A stretch of DNA of 38,095 nucleotides from Gordonia namibiensis NBRC 108229. GTDB taxonomy: Bacteria; Actinomycetota; Actinomycetes; Mycobacteriales; Mycobacteriaceae. Location of the stretch: assembly GCF_000298235.1 (NCBI RefSeq), contig NZ_BAHE01000029.1, positions 1-38,095 of the forward strand. The letters are read 5' to 3'. The position numbers and the translations under genes are program-made. Under the pieces are notes generated by a model. It made no database searches and was not told where the DNA came from. It saw nothing but the letters and a program-made list of their open reading frames with translations. This document shows, piece by piece, positions 23,388-31,941 of the stretch (positions are counted from its first letter, which is position 1; the number at the start of each line of letters is the position of its first letter).

Positions 23388-26300
23388 GTGACCGCCTCCC
23401 CCACCACGCACCCCGTCATGTCCCCATCGGCCATGTCGCGGTCGGTGATGTCGCTGTGCGCCTACTGCGGCGTCGGCTGCGGCATGGAGATGCGGCTCGA
23501 CGAGTCCGGCGGCCTCACCAAGACCGTCGGGCGCGCCGATCACCCCACGAATTTCGGACGGCTGTGCACCAAGGGGTCGACCACCGCAGACATGCTCACC
23601 TCCGGCGGCCGGCTCGACGCTCCCCTCGTCCGCGACGACCGGGGCGGTCGGCTGCGTCGCAGCGACCTCGACACCGTCATCACCGAAACCGGGCGAAGGC
23701 TGCGGGCCATCGTCGACGAACACGGCCCCGATGCCGTTGCGCTGTACGTCTCCGGCCAGATGTCCCTCGAGGCGCAGTACCTGTCGAACAAGCTGGCCAA
23801 GGGTTTCATCGGCACCAACCAGATCGAGTCGAACTCGCGGTTGTGCATGGCCAGCGCCGGCACCGGATACAAGCTGTCACTGGGTTCCGACGGTCCGCCG
23901 GGGTCGTACCAGGACTTCGACCACGCCGACGTCTTCCTGGTCATCGGATCGAACATGGCCGACTGCCACCCCATCCTCTCCCTGCGGATGATGGACCGGG
24001 TCAAGGCGGGCGCCAAGCTGATCGTCGTCGACCCGCGACGCACCGCGACCGCGGACAAGGCCGACCTGTTCCTACGGATCGAGTCCGGCACCGACCTCGC
24101 CTTCCTGAACGGTCTGCTGCACCTGCTGATCACCGGCGGGCACACCGACGACGAGTTCATCGCGTCGTTCACCGACGGTTTCGAGCAGATGCCGGAGTTC
24201 GCGGCACAATATCCGCCGGAGGTCGTCGAATCCATCACCGGCATCGCCGCCGACGACCTGCGCACCGCCGCGACGATGATCGGCGAGGCCGGCAACTGGA
24301 TGAGCTGCTGGACAATGGGTCTCAACCAGTCGACGCACGGTACCTGGAACACCAACGCACTCGTGAACCTGCACCTCGCCACGGGTGCGATCTGCCGCCT
24401 CGGCAGCGGGCCGTTCTCCCTGACCGGTCAGCCGAATGCGATGGGCGGCCGCGAGATGGGTTACATGGGACCGGGATTGCCGGGCCAGCGGTCAGTGCTG
24501 TCCGAGGCGGACCGCACGTTCGTGGAGACCGCGTGGGGCATCCCACCCGGCACGCTGCGCACCGACGTCGGCGGCGGCACCATCGACATGTTCCGCAAGA
24601 TGGCCGACGGCGACATCAAGGCCTGCTGGATCATCTGCACCAATCCCGTTGCCTCGGTGGGCAATCGCAAGACCGTCATCGAGGGGCTCGAACGCGCCGA
24701 TCTCGTCATCACCCAGGACGCCTTCGCCGAGACGGAGACCAACCAGTACGCCGACGTCGTGCTACCGGCCGCGCTGTGGTCGGAATCAACCGGCATCATG
24801 GTGAATTCGGAACGCAACCTCACCCTGTTCGAGCCCGCCCTCGGTGCCCCCGGACAGGCGATCCCGGATTGGGAGATCATTGCGCGCATCGCATCCGAGA
24901 TGGGGTACGCGAACGCGTTCACCTATTCGAGTGCCGAGGAGATCTTCGACGAGATCAAGCAGTTCGCCAATCCGAACACCGGCTACGACCTGCGGGGCAT
25001 CACGTACGACGGACTGCGCCGAACCCCGATGCAGTGGCCGTGCCCGCCGTCGTCCGACGGGGCCGACCTTCTCGCCGACGGTGCTCGTAACCCGATCCGG
25101 TACCTGAACGACGGCCGGAGTCAGACCCTGCACCGCCTCGAGGACGGAACCGTGCCTCGGCTGGCGTTCCCCACACCCACGCGCCGCGCCCAGTTCTTCG
25201 CGCGGCCCCACCTCGACGCCGATGAGCTGCCGGATGACGACTATCCGTTCCTGCTCAACACCGGCCGGTTACCCCACCAGTGGCACACGATGACCAAGAC
25301 CGGCCGGGTCGCCAAGCTGAACAAACTCAACCCCGAGCCGTTCGTCGAACTCCATCCCGAGGATGCCGAGCGGTTGGGCATCGGGACGAAGGACAAGGTC
25401 GAGGTGGCCTCGCGTCGCGGGCGAGCGGTGTTGCCCGCCAAGATCTCCGACCGGGTACGCCCCGGCAACTGCTTCGTGCCCTTCCACTGGAACGACGTCT
25501 TCGGCGAGCACCTCTCCATCAACGCCGTGACGTCGGACGCGGTGGACCCGCTCTCGCAGCAGCCCGAGCTGAAGGTGTGCGCCGTGACGTTGACCAAGGT
25601 CCCCGGGTCGACGTCGGCGAGCCCACCGGTCGATGGATCGACCGGGTTGGCTGCCGCACTGGGCGTTTCGGAGGTCCCCGTTCCGGAGTTGTCGCCGGCG
25701 GAACAGATGTACCTCGCCGGCCTGGCCGCGGGCGTTTCCGCTGGGCCGTCAGGTGTTCCGACGGTGCCTGCCGACGCGCCGCTGCGAGCCGACGTCCGAC
25801 TGTGGGCGTCGGGTCTGCTGGCCGGCATGTTCTCGCGCACCGATGCCGCAACGCCGGCGGTGCCTCCATCGGATACGAATGACTCGACCAGCACCATCAC
25901 CGTGCTGTGGGCGTCGCAGATGGGCAACGCGGAGGAGCTGGCCACCGAGACCGCCGAGCGGATGAAGGCGAACGGTCTTCGGGTCGACGCGAAGTCGATG
26001 GACGAGGTCGAGGTCGGCGACCTGCGGGGTACTGCACTGTTCGTCACGTCCACCACCGGCGACGGCGATCCGCCGGACAACGGTTCGGCGTTCTGGGATG
26101 CGCTGAACGGTGCCGAGGCACCGGACCTCTCCGGCGTCGACTATGCGGTGCTCGCCCTCGGCGACTCGAACTACGACGACTTCTGCGGCCACGGACGTAA
26201 ACTCGACGAACGGATCGGGGAGCTCGGCGGTCGTCGGATCGTCGACCGGGTCGACTGCGAACCCGACTTCGAGGAGAGGGCGGGGGGCTGGCTCAATGAC

Positions 26301-27536
26301 GTGATCCGCGCGATCAGCATCGGTAACCGTGCGCCGGTTTCCGGCGTGACCGACGAGCGGGTCACCGTCGTCAGCGAACCCGCGGATTCCGCGGCAGCTC
26401 CGTCGGTACGCACCGCGCCCGCCTACTCCCGCAAGAAGCCACTGGTCACCTCGCTCGTGCGCAATGTGAAGCTGAATCTCGAAGGCTCGCAGAAGGATGT
26501 GCGCAACTTCGGGTTCGCGCTGCCGGCAGACACGCTGACCTACCAAGCCGGAGATGCCCTCGGCGTGTGGCCGTTGAACAATCCGACCCTGATCGAGGAG
26601 TTCCTCGACCGGAGCGGGCTCGACGGCGGACGAACGGTGACGGTCGGCGGCGACGACATGCCCCTGCACCAGGCGCTGCGCGAACGGCTCGAGTTCGCGC
26701 GGGTCACACCCGACCTCGTCCGATTCATCGGTGAGCGTTCGGGTTCCGACGACCTGAAATCCCTGGTGACGGCGGGCAACAAGGCTGCGTTCAACGACTG
26801 GTCCTGGGGTCGGCAATCGGTGGATGTCCTCGCCGAACACCCGATCCACGCCGACGTCGACGAATGGCTCCAGGTCCTCAAACCGCTGGCCCCGCGGTCG
26901 TATTCGATCTCATCGAGCCCGCTGGAGAGCCCCGACGAGGTGCAGCTGACCGTGAACGCGGTGCGCTACAACCGATGCGGCGTCCAGCGCGGCGGCGTGT
27001 GCTCGACCTTCCTCGCAGACCACGCCGAGGACACCGAGGTCGGGGTCTTCGTCACCTCGACCACGCACTTCCGTCCGCCGGCCGATCCCGACACCCCGAT
27101 GATCATGATCGGGCCCGGCACCGGCATCGCCCCGTTCCGCGGTTTCCTCCGCGAACGAGAAGCGTTGGGCCACAACGGCAAGAACTGGCTGTTCTTCGGC
27201 GAACAGTATTCAGCCACCGACTTCTACTATCGCGACGAGCTGACGACGATGCTCGGTGACGGGCTTCTGACCCGCCTCGACGTCGCCTTCTCCCGCGACC
27301 AGGACCGCAAGATCTACGTCCAGGACCGCATGGTCGAACACGGCGAAGAGCTGTACCAGTGGCTGCACGACGGCGCCCACGTCTACGTGTGCGGTGACGC
27401 CACCCGGATGGCCAAGGACGTCGACGCGACCCTGAAAGGAATTGTCGCGCAATATGGTCGTCGCTCCCCCGCGAGCGCCGAGGCCTATGTCAAGGCACTC
27501 GCCGCCGACAAGCGGTACGTGCGGGACGTCTACTGA
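23388..27536 (+). CDS. assimilatory nitrate reductase fused to diflavin reductase
   Basis: 1382 aa, one uninterrupted frame. Residues 20-735 are a bis-MGD molybdenum nitrate reductase of the NarB/NasA type: [4Fe-4S] cysteines C24, C27, C31, C60 followed by TKG, the Mo ligand C153 in SRLCMASA, and the C-terminal MGD-binding domain ([19 protein letters not shown]). After a linker (about 740-835) comes an FMN flavodoxin domain ([12 protein letters not shown] near 840), then a CysJ-like FAD domain (RSYSISSSP near 1170, GVCSTFL near 1202) and an NADPH domain ([15 protein letters not shown] near 1240, [13 protein letters not shown] near 1332), ending in the flavin-stacking Tyr. Electrons would pass NADPH-FAD-FMN-[4Fe-4S]-Mo to nitrate in the cytoplasm, without a separate reductase subunit. 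The start is GTG 23388 behind GGAG. Confidence 0.9.
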   Translation: MTASPTTHPVMSPSAMSRSVMSLCAYCGVGCGMEMRLDESGGLTKTVGRADHPTNFGRLCTKGSTTADMLTSGGRLDAPLVRDDRGGRLRRSDLDTVITETGRRLRAIVDEHGPDAVALYVSGQMSLEAQYLSNKLAKGFIGTNQIESNSRLCMASAGTGYKLSLGSDGPPGSYQDFDHADVFLVIGSNMADCHPILSLRMMDRVKAGAKLIVVDPRRTATADKADLFLRIESGTDLAFLNGLLHLLITGGHTDDEFIASFTDGFEQMPEFAAQYPPEVVESITGIAADDLRTAATMIGEAGNWMSCWTMGLNQSTHGTWNTNALVNLHLATGAICRLGSGPFSLTGQPNAMGGREMGYMGPGLPGQRSVLSEADRTFVETAWGIPPGTLRTDVGGGTIDMFRKMADGDIKACWIICTNPVASVGNRKTVIEGLERADLVITQDAFAETETNQYADVVLPAALWSESTGIMVNSERNLTLFEPALGAPGQAIPDWEIIARIASEMGYANAFTYSSAEEIFDEIKQFANPNTGYDLRGITYDGLRRTPMQWPCPPSSDGADLLADGARNPIRYLNDGRSQTLHRLEDGTVPRLAFPTPTRRAQFFARPHLDADELPDDDYPFLLNTGRLPHQWHTMTKTGRVAKLNKLNPEPFVELHPEDAERLGIGTKDKVEVASRRGRAVLPAKISDRVRPGNCFVPFHWNDVFGEHLSINAVTSDAVDPLSQQPELKVCAVTLTKVPGSTSASPPVDGSTGLAAALGVSEVPVPELSPAEQMYLAGLAAGVSAGPSGVPTVPADAPLRADVRLWASGLLAGMFSRTDAATPAVPPSDTNDSTSTITVLWASQMGNAEELATETAERMKANGLRVDAKSMDEVEVGDLRGTALFVTSTTGDGDPPDNGSAFWDALNGAEAPDLSGVDYAVLALGDSNYDDFCGHGRKLDERIGELGGRRIVDRVDCEPDFEERAGGWLNDVIRAISIGNRAPVSGVTDERVTVVSEPADSAAAPSVRTAPAYSRKKPLVTSLVRNVKLNLEGSQKDVRNFGFALPADTLTYQAGDALGVWPLNNPTLIEEFLDRSGLDGGRTVTVGGDDMPLHQALRERLEFARVTPDLVRFIGERSGSDDLKSLVTAGNKAAFNDWSWGRQSVDVLAEHPIHADVDEWLQVLKPLAPRSYSISSSPLESPDEVQLTVNAVRYNRCGVQRGGVCSTFLADHAEDTEVGVFVTSTTHFRPPADPDTPMIMIGPGTGIAPFRGFLREREALGHNGKNWLFFGEQYSATDFYYRDELTTMLGDGLLTRLDVAFSRDQDRKIYVQDRMVEHGEELYQWLHDGAHVYVCGDATRMAKDVDATLKGIVAQYGRRSPASAEAYVKALAADKRYVRDVY

Positions 27537-27550
27537 GCCCCGGCGCGCTG

Positions 27551-27588
27551 CCTGAGGTGCGAGGAGCGAAGCGACGAGCCACGAAGGG
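27551..27588. repeat. R2 repeat, copy A
   Basis: 38 bp beginning CCTGAGGTGCGAGGAGCGAA and ending GAGCCACGAAGGG, 14 bp after the nitrate reductase stop. It is in direct orientation with copies B and C and inverted relative to copy D across the GIY-YIG gene. Confidence 0.85.
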
Positions 27589-27654
27589 CTGGTGAGACGA
27601 CGTCGTCAGCAGCCAACGCTCGCAGTGGGTTGAAAGCACGCATTCCCCTCGCCC

Positions 27655-27688
27655 CCTGAGGTGCGAGGAACGTAAGCGACAGACCCCT
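27655..27688. repeat. R2 repeat, copy B (degenerate)
   Basis: CCTGAGGTGCGAGGAACGTA, then AGCGACAGACCCC: the first half matches copy A, the second half has decayed. The centre shows GAACGTAAGC instead of GAGCGAAGC. It is separated from copy C by only a few bases. Confidence 0.75.
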
Positions 27689-27693
27689 CGCTC

Positions 27694-27731
27694 CCTGAGG
27701 TGCGAGGAGCGAAGCGACGAGCCACGAAGGG
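27694..27731. repeat. R2 repeat, copy C
   Basis: Identical to copy A over all 38 bp and in the same orientation. It is the inner left repeat, 101 bp before the GIY-YIG start codon. Confidence 0.85.
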
Positions 27732-27832
27732 CTCGCAACCCAAAGATGCACAGCGACACCACCGTCGCGACAACCATCCACAGCGTCCGGTTAGCGCGCC
27801 GATCGGAACAGTGCGGTACCGCAAGATCGCCC

Positions 27833-28138
27833 ATGGCTTGGGTCTATCTCCTCGAGTGCTCCGACGGCTCGTACTACGTGGGCAGCACCCGCGATCTCGC
27901 GAAGCGACTCCGCGAACACAACACCACGCAGACCGGGTACACGTCGCAACGACGACCTTTTCGCCTGGCCTGGTCCGCGGAACTCGATCTCGCCGACGCC
28001 TACCGAATCGAGCGACGGATTCACGGCTGGTCCCGCGCGAAGAGAAGGGCATCGATCGACGGCGAGATCGACCATCTGAAGGTGATGGCGAAGCGACCGG
28101 GTGCGCAGAAACGTCGCGCCTCTGGTGGTGCCACCTGA
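27833..28138 (+). CDS. GIY-YIG nuclease domain protein
   Basis: 101 aa from ATG 27833 (MAWVYLLECSDGSYYVGST). This is the compact UPF0213/YhbQ type of GIY-YIG domain: VYLL at 4-7 takes the GIY place, YYVG at 14-17 the YIG place, R20 and R27-E-H-N follow, and E60 in AYRIERRIHGWSRAKR is the probable metal-binding glutamate. The C-terminal 20 residues are basic. Such proteins are small predicted DNA nucleases with no fixed role. It lies alone between the convergent nitrate and nitrite reductase genes and is enclosed by inverted R2 repeats (27551-27731 and 28173-28211). The frame is open further upstream to 27746, but the homology starts at 27833. Confidence 0.85.
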   Translation: MAWVYLLECSDGSYYVGSTRDLAKRLREHNTTQTGYTSQRRPFRLAWSAELDLADAYRIERRIHGWSRAKRRASIDGEIDHLKVMAKRPGAQKRRASGGAT

Positions 28139-28172
28139 TCCTGGGGTGACGGCGCGGAGTCGAGGTCGCCAC

Positions 28173-28211
28173 CCCTTCGTGGCTCGTCGCTAACGCTCCT
28201 CACACCTCAGG
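28173..28211. repeat. R2 repeat, copy D (inverted)
   Basis: CCCTTCGTGGCTCGTCGC, then TAACGCTCCTCACACCTCAGG. Its inverse complement matches copy A except for one substitution and a small change in the centre (GCGTTAGCG for GCGAAGCG). It closes the repeat-bracketed unit around the GIY-YIG gene; the nirD stop is 47 bp further on. Confidence 0.85.
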
Positions 28212-28258
28212 GAGCAAGGTCGACTCATTGCTAACGCTCCGCCCAAGCCGCGAAAAAC

Positions 28259-28582
28259 TCAGAGCCAGACGACGATATCGCCGCCGCGTGCCTCGACGCG
28301 GTACACCGTCACCGACCCGATGCCCTCCGACGTGCACGCGCCGTCGGCGAAGTCGAAGGCGTACTGGTGGAGCGGGCAGACGATCTTGGCGGCATCGAAC
28401 TGGCCGTCGGCCAATGGCCCTCCGCGATGCGGGCACACCGCATCGGTGGCGCGTAGCGTGCCGTCCGTCATGCGGAAGACCGCGATCTGCCTGCCGTCCA
28501 CGACGTAGGCGCGACTCTCACCGAGTTCCAGGTCGGCGACAGCCCCGATGACCACCACTCCGGGTTCGGCGATGCTGGTCAT
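28259..28582 (-). CDS. nirD: nitrite reductase small subunit NirD
   Basis: 107 aa. A Rieske-type fold with the [2Fe-2S] ligands C50-P-H52 (AVCPHRGGPL) and C69-P-L-H72 (IVCPLHQYAFD), all four kept, although many NirD proteins have lost them. It is the small partner of NirB in cytoplasmic NADH-dependent reduction of nitrite to ammonium. Its ATG overlaps the nirB stop by four bases (ATGA), giving tight translational coupling. It is last in the operon. Confidence 0.92.
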   Translation of the reverse strand: MTSIAEPGVVVIGAVADLELGESRAYVVDGRQIAVFRMTDGTLRATDAVCPHRGGPLADGQFDAAKIVCPLHQYAFDFADGACTSEGIGSVTVYRVEARGGDIVVWL

Positions 28583-31074
28583 CGGACCGGCACCTGCGGC
28601 AACGGGAGCAACGGCAGGGCCGGGGTGAACTGTGCCGGCGACTTCGGTTCGGCGCGATCGAGCCAGGGGTCGACGTAGGCGGCGACGGCCTCGTCGATGC
28701 GCTCCTGCAGCCCGGCGACCAGACCGTCACGGTCGTCGACGATGATCGCGCGCAGTTCGTCGATGCCGATGCGCGGTACGAACGCGTACGTCCGCTCGAG
28801 CCACTTGCCCTGCTCGCGGTAGTACTGGATGAAGATGCCGCACAACCGGATCACCTCGTCGGGTGAATCCACGGTCGCGAGGAGGTCGCCCTTGCGGATG
28901 TGGGCGCCTGCGGCACCGCCGACGTAGATCTCCCACTTGCCCTCGCCGATCGCGACCACACCGAAGTCCTTGCACAACGCCTCGGCACAGTTACGCGGGC
29001 AACCGGTCACCGCCAGTTTGAGTTTCGCCGGTGACTCCAGTCCCTGGTAGCGCGTCTCGATGTCGATGCCGAGCTGCGTCGAATCGCCGAGACCGAAACG
29101 GCAGTAATCGGTTCCGACGCAGGTCTTCACGGTGCGGAAGGACTTGCCGTAGGCGTACCCCGACGGCATGCCGAGGTCCTCCCACACCTTGGGGAGGTCT
29201 TCCTTCTTGACGCCGAGGAGGTCGAGTCGCTGGCCGCCGGTCGCCTTGATCATCGGGATCGAGTACTTGTCCGCGACGTCGGCGATCTTGCGCAACTGCT
29301 CCGGTGAGGTCACCCCGCCCTTCATCTGCGGCACCACCGAGAACGTACCGTCGCGCTGGATGTTCGCGTGCACACGGTCGTTGACGAACAACGCACCGGG
29401 CTCACGCTTCCAGTCCGATGCCCAGATGATCCGCAGCAGCGAGGCCAGCGGCATCTTCGCGGTCGCGTCCTCCCCTTCTGGGGCCAGCTTCTCGAGGACC
29501 TCGCTGACCGACCGCAGGTTCTGCCGGCGGATCGCGTCGATGAGTTCGGGTTTGGTGAGCGGTATCGCGGGGACATACCAGTCTGCCGAGGCGTCGGCGG
29601 TCAGGGCGTCGCCGGCCGCATACTCGACGATGTCGGCGACGAGCCCCTTGCACGACCCACATCCCTTGCCCGCCCGAGTCTTCGCGCACACCTCGCCGAC
29701 GCTCGTGCAGCCCGACGCCACGCAACGCACGATGTCGCCCTTGGTGACCCCGTTGCAGTTGCAGACCTGGACGTCGTCGGCGAGTTCGGCCGCACCGGTT
29801 TCCGCGCTCGGCGTACCCATGTCGAACAGCATCGAGATGCGTTCGTCGGGCAGCGGCACCTTCTCGTCGAAGGCCTGGGTGAGGAAGTTGGCCTTGGAGA
29901 TGTCGCCGAGCAGCATCGCGCCGATCAGCTTGTTGTCGCGGACCACCACGCTCTTGTAGATGCCGCTACGCGGTTCGTAGAACTGGACGAACTCGTCGTC
30001 GTCGCGCTCCGGACCCTTGACGCCCATCGCCGCGACGTCGACCCCGGCGACCTTGAGCTTCGTGGTCAACCGCGAACCGTGATACTCGGCTTGGGGATTC
30101 GCGCCGGTCAGTACATCGGCCAGCACGACGGCCTGCTCCCACAGCGGCGCGACGAGTCCGTACACCTCACTGCGATGTTGGGCGCACTCCCCCACCGCAT
30201 AGATGAACGCCTCGTCCTCGCAACGCATCTGATCGTCGACGACGATCCCACGCTCGACGACGAGCCCGGCCCCGCGCGCAATCTCCACGTTCGGCCGGAT
30301 ACCGGCGGTCACCACGATCATGTCGGCCGGCAGCGAATCCCCGTCGGTGAAGCCGACTCCCGCGACCGTCCCGTCGTCGTTGCGCAGCACCGACGTCGTG
30401 CGCTTGCCGGTGTGGACGCCCACGCCCAGAGACTCGATCTTGTTGCGCAGCACCCGCCCTCCGCGCTCGTCGAGCTGCTGGTTCATCAGGTGCCCGGGTG
30501 AATGCACGACGTCGACGGCCACACCCTGCGTCTGCAGTCCGTACGCGGCTTCGAGGCCGAGCAGGCCGCCGCCGATCACGACGGCGCGCACGTGGTCGCG
30601 CGAGGCCGCCATCTGCAGCATGCCGTTGGTGTCCTCGATGGTCCGGAAGCCGAACACACCTCGCGCGAGCTTGCCGTCGGGTTCGCGGAGACCGTCCATG
30701 TTCGGGAAGAACGTATGGGAACCGGTCGCGATGAGGAGGACGTCGAAGTCGATGGCCCGTCCCGACGCGCAGGTCACGGTCTTGGCGAAACGGTCGATGG
30801 ACTCGGCGCGGTCGCCGGCGTAGAGGGTGACACCGTGCTCGCGGTACCAGGCCATCGGGTTGAGCATCAGATCGTCGTCGTCGACGGTGGCTTCACCGGC
30901 CAGGACGTGGCTGAGCATGATGCGGTTGTAATTGCCGTACGGTTCGTCGCCGATCATCGTGATGTCGAACAGATCGCCGCCGCCGCGCGTGAGGATCTCC
31001 TCGACCGTGCGCGCCCCGGCCATACCGTTCCCGACGACCACCAGGCGTCGTCGTTGCTGCTGGGTGTCCGCCAT
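28579..31074 (-). CDS. nirB: NADH-dependent nitrite reductase large subunit NirB
   Basis: 831 aa. N-terminal FAD/NADH oxidoreductase (LVVVGNGMAG at 11-20; second dinucleotide site AVVIGGGLLGLEAA near 164-177), BFD-like [2Fe-2S] domain with C438, C440, C472 and C475 (VCNCNG, GKGCGSCKG), then a sulfite/nitrite reductase haemoprotein domain carrying siroheme and [4Fe-4S] on C652, C658 (TCVGTDYCRFG) and C692, C696 (GCPRNCAEALC). It catalyses six-electron reduction of nitrite to ammonium with NADH. The C-terminal tail is Pro/Leu-rich (ALPLLPLPQVPVR). Its ATG overlaps by one base the stop of the 115-aa gene upstream and its own stop overlaps nirD, so three genes are translated in series. It would consume the nitrite made by the fused nitrate reductase. 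Confidence 0.95.
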   Translation of the reverse strand: MADTQQQRRRLVVVGNGMAGARTVEEILTRGGGDLFDITMIGDEPYGNYNRIMLSHVLAGEATVDDDDLMLNPMAWYREHGVTLYAGDRAESIDRFAKTVTCASGRAIDFDVLLIATGSHTFFPNMDGLREPDGKLARGVFGFRTIEDTNGMLQMAASRDHVRAVVIGGGLLGLEAAYGLQTQGVAVDVVHSPGHLMNQQLDERGGRVLRNKIESLGVGVHTGKRTTSVLRNDDGTVAGVGFTDGDSLPADMIVVTAGIRPNVEIARGAGLVVERGIVVDDQMRCEDEAFIYAVGECAQHRSEVYGLVAPLWEQAVVLADVLTGANPQAEYHGSRLTTKLKVAGVDVAAMGVKGPERDDDEFVQFYEPRSGIYKSVVVRDNKLIGAMLLGDISKANFLTQAFDEKVPLPDERISMLFDMGTPSAETGAAELADDVQVCNCNGVTKGDIVRCVASGCTSVGEVCAKTRAGKGCGSCKGLVADIVEYAAGDALTADASADWYVPAIPLTKPELIDAIRRQNLRSVSEVLEKLAPEGEDATAKMPLASLLRIIWASDWKREPGALFVNDRVHANIQRDGTFSVVPQMKGGVTSPEQLRKIADVADKYSIPMIKATGGQRLDLLGVKKEDLPKVWEDLGMPSGYAYGKSFRTVKTCVGTDYCRFGLGDSTQLGIDIETRYQGLESPAKLKLAVTGCPRNCAEALCKDFGVVAIGEGKWEIYVGGAAGAHIRKGDLLATVDSPDEVIRLCGIFIQYYREQGKWLERTYAFVPRIGIDELRAIIVDDRDGLVAGLQERIDEAVAAYVDPWLDRAEPKSPAQFTPALPLLPLPQVPVR

Positions 31075-31421
31075 CAGAAGACGACCATCCCGAAGTCGAC
31101 CACGACCTCACCGCTCGTGCCCTCGGGGGCCGCGATCACGAGTTCGAGGGTCGCGTCGGGGTCGACGTCCTCGACCACCCGCAACGGCACGTTCACCGAC
31201 GACCGAGCCCCCATCGGGAACATGCGCATCGGCTGCCCGTCGCGCATCAACGTCACGACGATCAGCTCGTCGGAGCTGTTGCCGCCGCGAAAGTACAACG
31301 GCTGCGCCGTCATTCCCGACGGCACCACGAACGTCAACGCCGGGTCGATGGGCCCGGACTTGGCCAGGCCTGATCCCGCGAACGGAAAGACACCCTGCAG
31401 GAAGTGCGGAGTACTCGACAT
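31074..31421 (-). CDS. 115-aa conserved protein coupled to nirB, unknown function
   Basis: 115 aa, first gene of the nirBD operon. No family recognised. There is no signal peptide or membrane helix. It is probably all-beta: alternating strands such as ALTFVVPSG, AQPLYFRG, ELIVVTLMRDGQPMRMFPMG, SSVNVPLRVVED and ATLELVIAAPEG, ending VVVDFGMVVF, as in a small beta sandwich. No cysteine or histidine cluster for a metal site is seen (one His, no Cys). The stop codon overlaps the nirB start by one base (TGATG), so stoichiometric production with NirB is likely. It might be an assembly or regulatory partner of NirBD, but that is only context. The leaderless-type ATG is at 31421. Confidence 0.8.
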   Translation of the reverse strand: MSSTPHFLQGVFPFAGSGLAKSGPIDPALTFVVPSGMTAQPLYFRGGNSSDELIVVTLMRDGQPMRMFPMGARSSVNVPLRVVEDVDPDATLELVIAAPEGTSGEVVVDFGMVVF

Positions 31422-31427
31422 GCCGCC

Positions 31428-31433
31428 ACTATC
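31428..31433 (-). promoter_or_regulatory. -10 box of the nirBD operon, leaderless type
   Basis: Minus strand GATAGT (four of six matches to TATAAT), then GGCGGC, then ATG at 31421. No -35 is recognisable, which fits an activator-dependent promoter with the GlnR-like box just upstream. Confidence 0.45.
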
Positions 31434-31443
31434 CGCGCGCCGC

Positions 31444-31492
31444 GTGAAATGCGACTTGCCCCGGTGTTACGGCAGCGTTGTCTGGTTCTCAC
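31444..31492 (-). promoter_or_regulatory. candidate GlnR box before the nirBD operon
   Basis: Read on the minus strand, five-base words recur every 11 bp: GTGAG (31492-31488), ACAAC, GTAAC (31470-31466), GCAAG, TTCAC (31448-31444). This follows the gTnAC-n6-GaAAC pattern of actinobacterial GlnR. GTAAC would centre near -47 and GTGAG near -69 relative to a start at 31421, a usual activator position. GTGAG-N17-GTAAC is shared exactly with the nitrate reductase promoter. Confidence 0.5.
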
Positions 31493-31531
31493 GGCCGCTC
31501 CGCAACCCCGAGAGCAGCGACGATGTCCGAT

Positions 31532-31882
31532 TCAGCGCCGCATCGCGCGTTCCCGGGCCAGGAAGAAGAACGGGATGGCCGTCGCGATCCCGACCCCGAA
31601 CGTGAGGACCACCGATGCGAACCACCACGGCATGATCCGCAGCCGCTTCGCCTCACCGAACGCCCACAGATGGAAGGCGATCACCACGAACAGCAGGTCG
31701 ACCATCGCGAAACGGCCCGGCGTCGTCTTCATGATGTCGCCGACGAAGAAGTCCTTCACCGACTCCGGCCCGTTGCGCGCGACGTACGGGATCGCGATCG
31801 CGTTCTGTGTGACCAGAGCAGTCACGAACACGGCGAACAGCGAACGCTCGCGCCACTTCTGGTTCATACCCTCGTACGTCAT
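31532..31882 (-). CDS. DUF2834 family small membrane protein
   Basis: 116 aa from ATG 31882 with GGAGGAGG seven bases upstream; the frame is open 25 codons further without support. Three predicted membrane helices: about 16-36 (LFAVFVTALVTQNAIAIPYV), 56-75 (FAMVDLLFVVIAFHLWAFGE) and 84-109 (WWFASVVLTFGVGIATAIPF). A short loop NGPESVKDFFVGDIMKTTPG between helices 1 and 2 is the DUF2834 hallmark. The function of the family is unknown. It is downstream of the diiron oxygenase/reductase pair in the same orientation with a 59-bp gap, and could be part of that transcript. Confidence 0.78.
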   Translation of the reverse strand: MTYEGMNQKWRERSLFAVFVTALVTQNAIAIPYVARNGPESVKDFFVGDIMKTTPGRFAMVDLLFVVIAFHLWAFGEAKRLRIMPWWFASVVLTFGVGIATAIPFFFLARERAMRR

Positions 31883-31941
31883 CGCGCCTCCTCCGAGGAT
31901 GGATCGTGTGTCCCGATGGTGGCACGACGAGGGAATGGTGC

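Noticed and set aside
23388..27536. Fused nitrate reductase as an assembly or frameshift artefact joining two genes
   Set aside because: The frame is continuous through a plausible linker, domains on both sides are complete, and no start codon with a ribosome site is seen at the junction.
27551..27731. Coding frames antisense to the R2 repeats between 27.5 and 27.8 kb
   Set aside because: These minus-strand frames consist of repeat-encoded peptides (ALRGSSLRSSHLR type), recurring with the repeat copies, with no domain.
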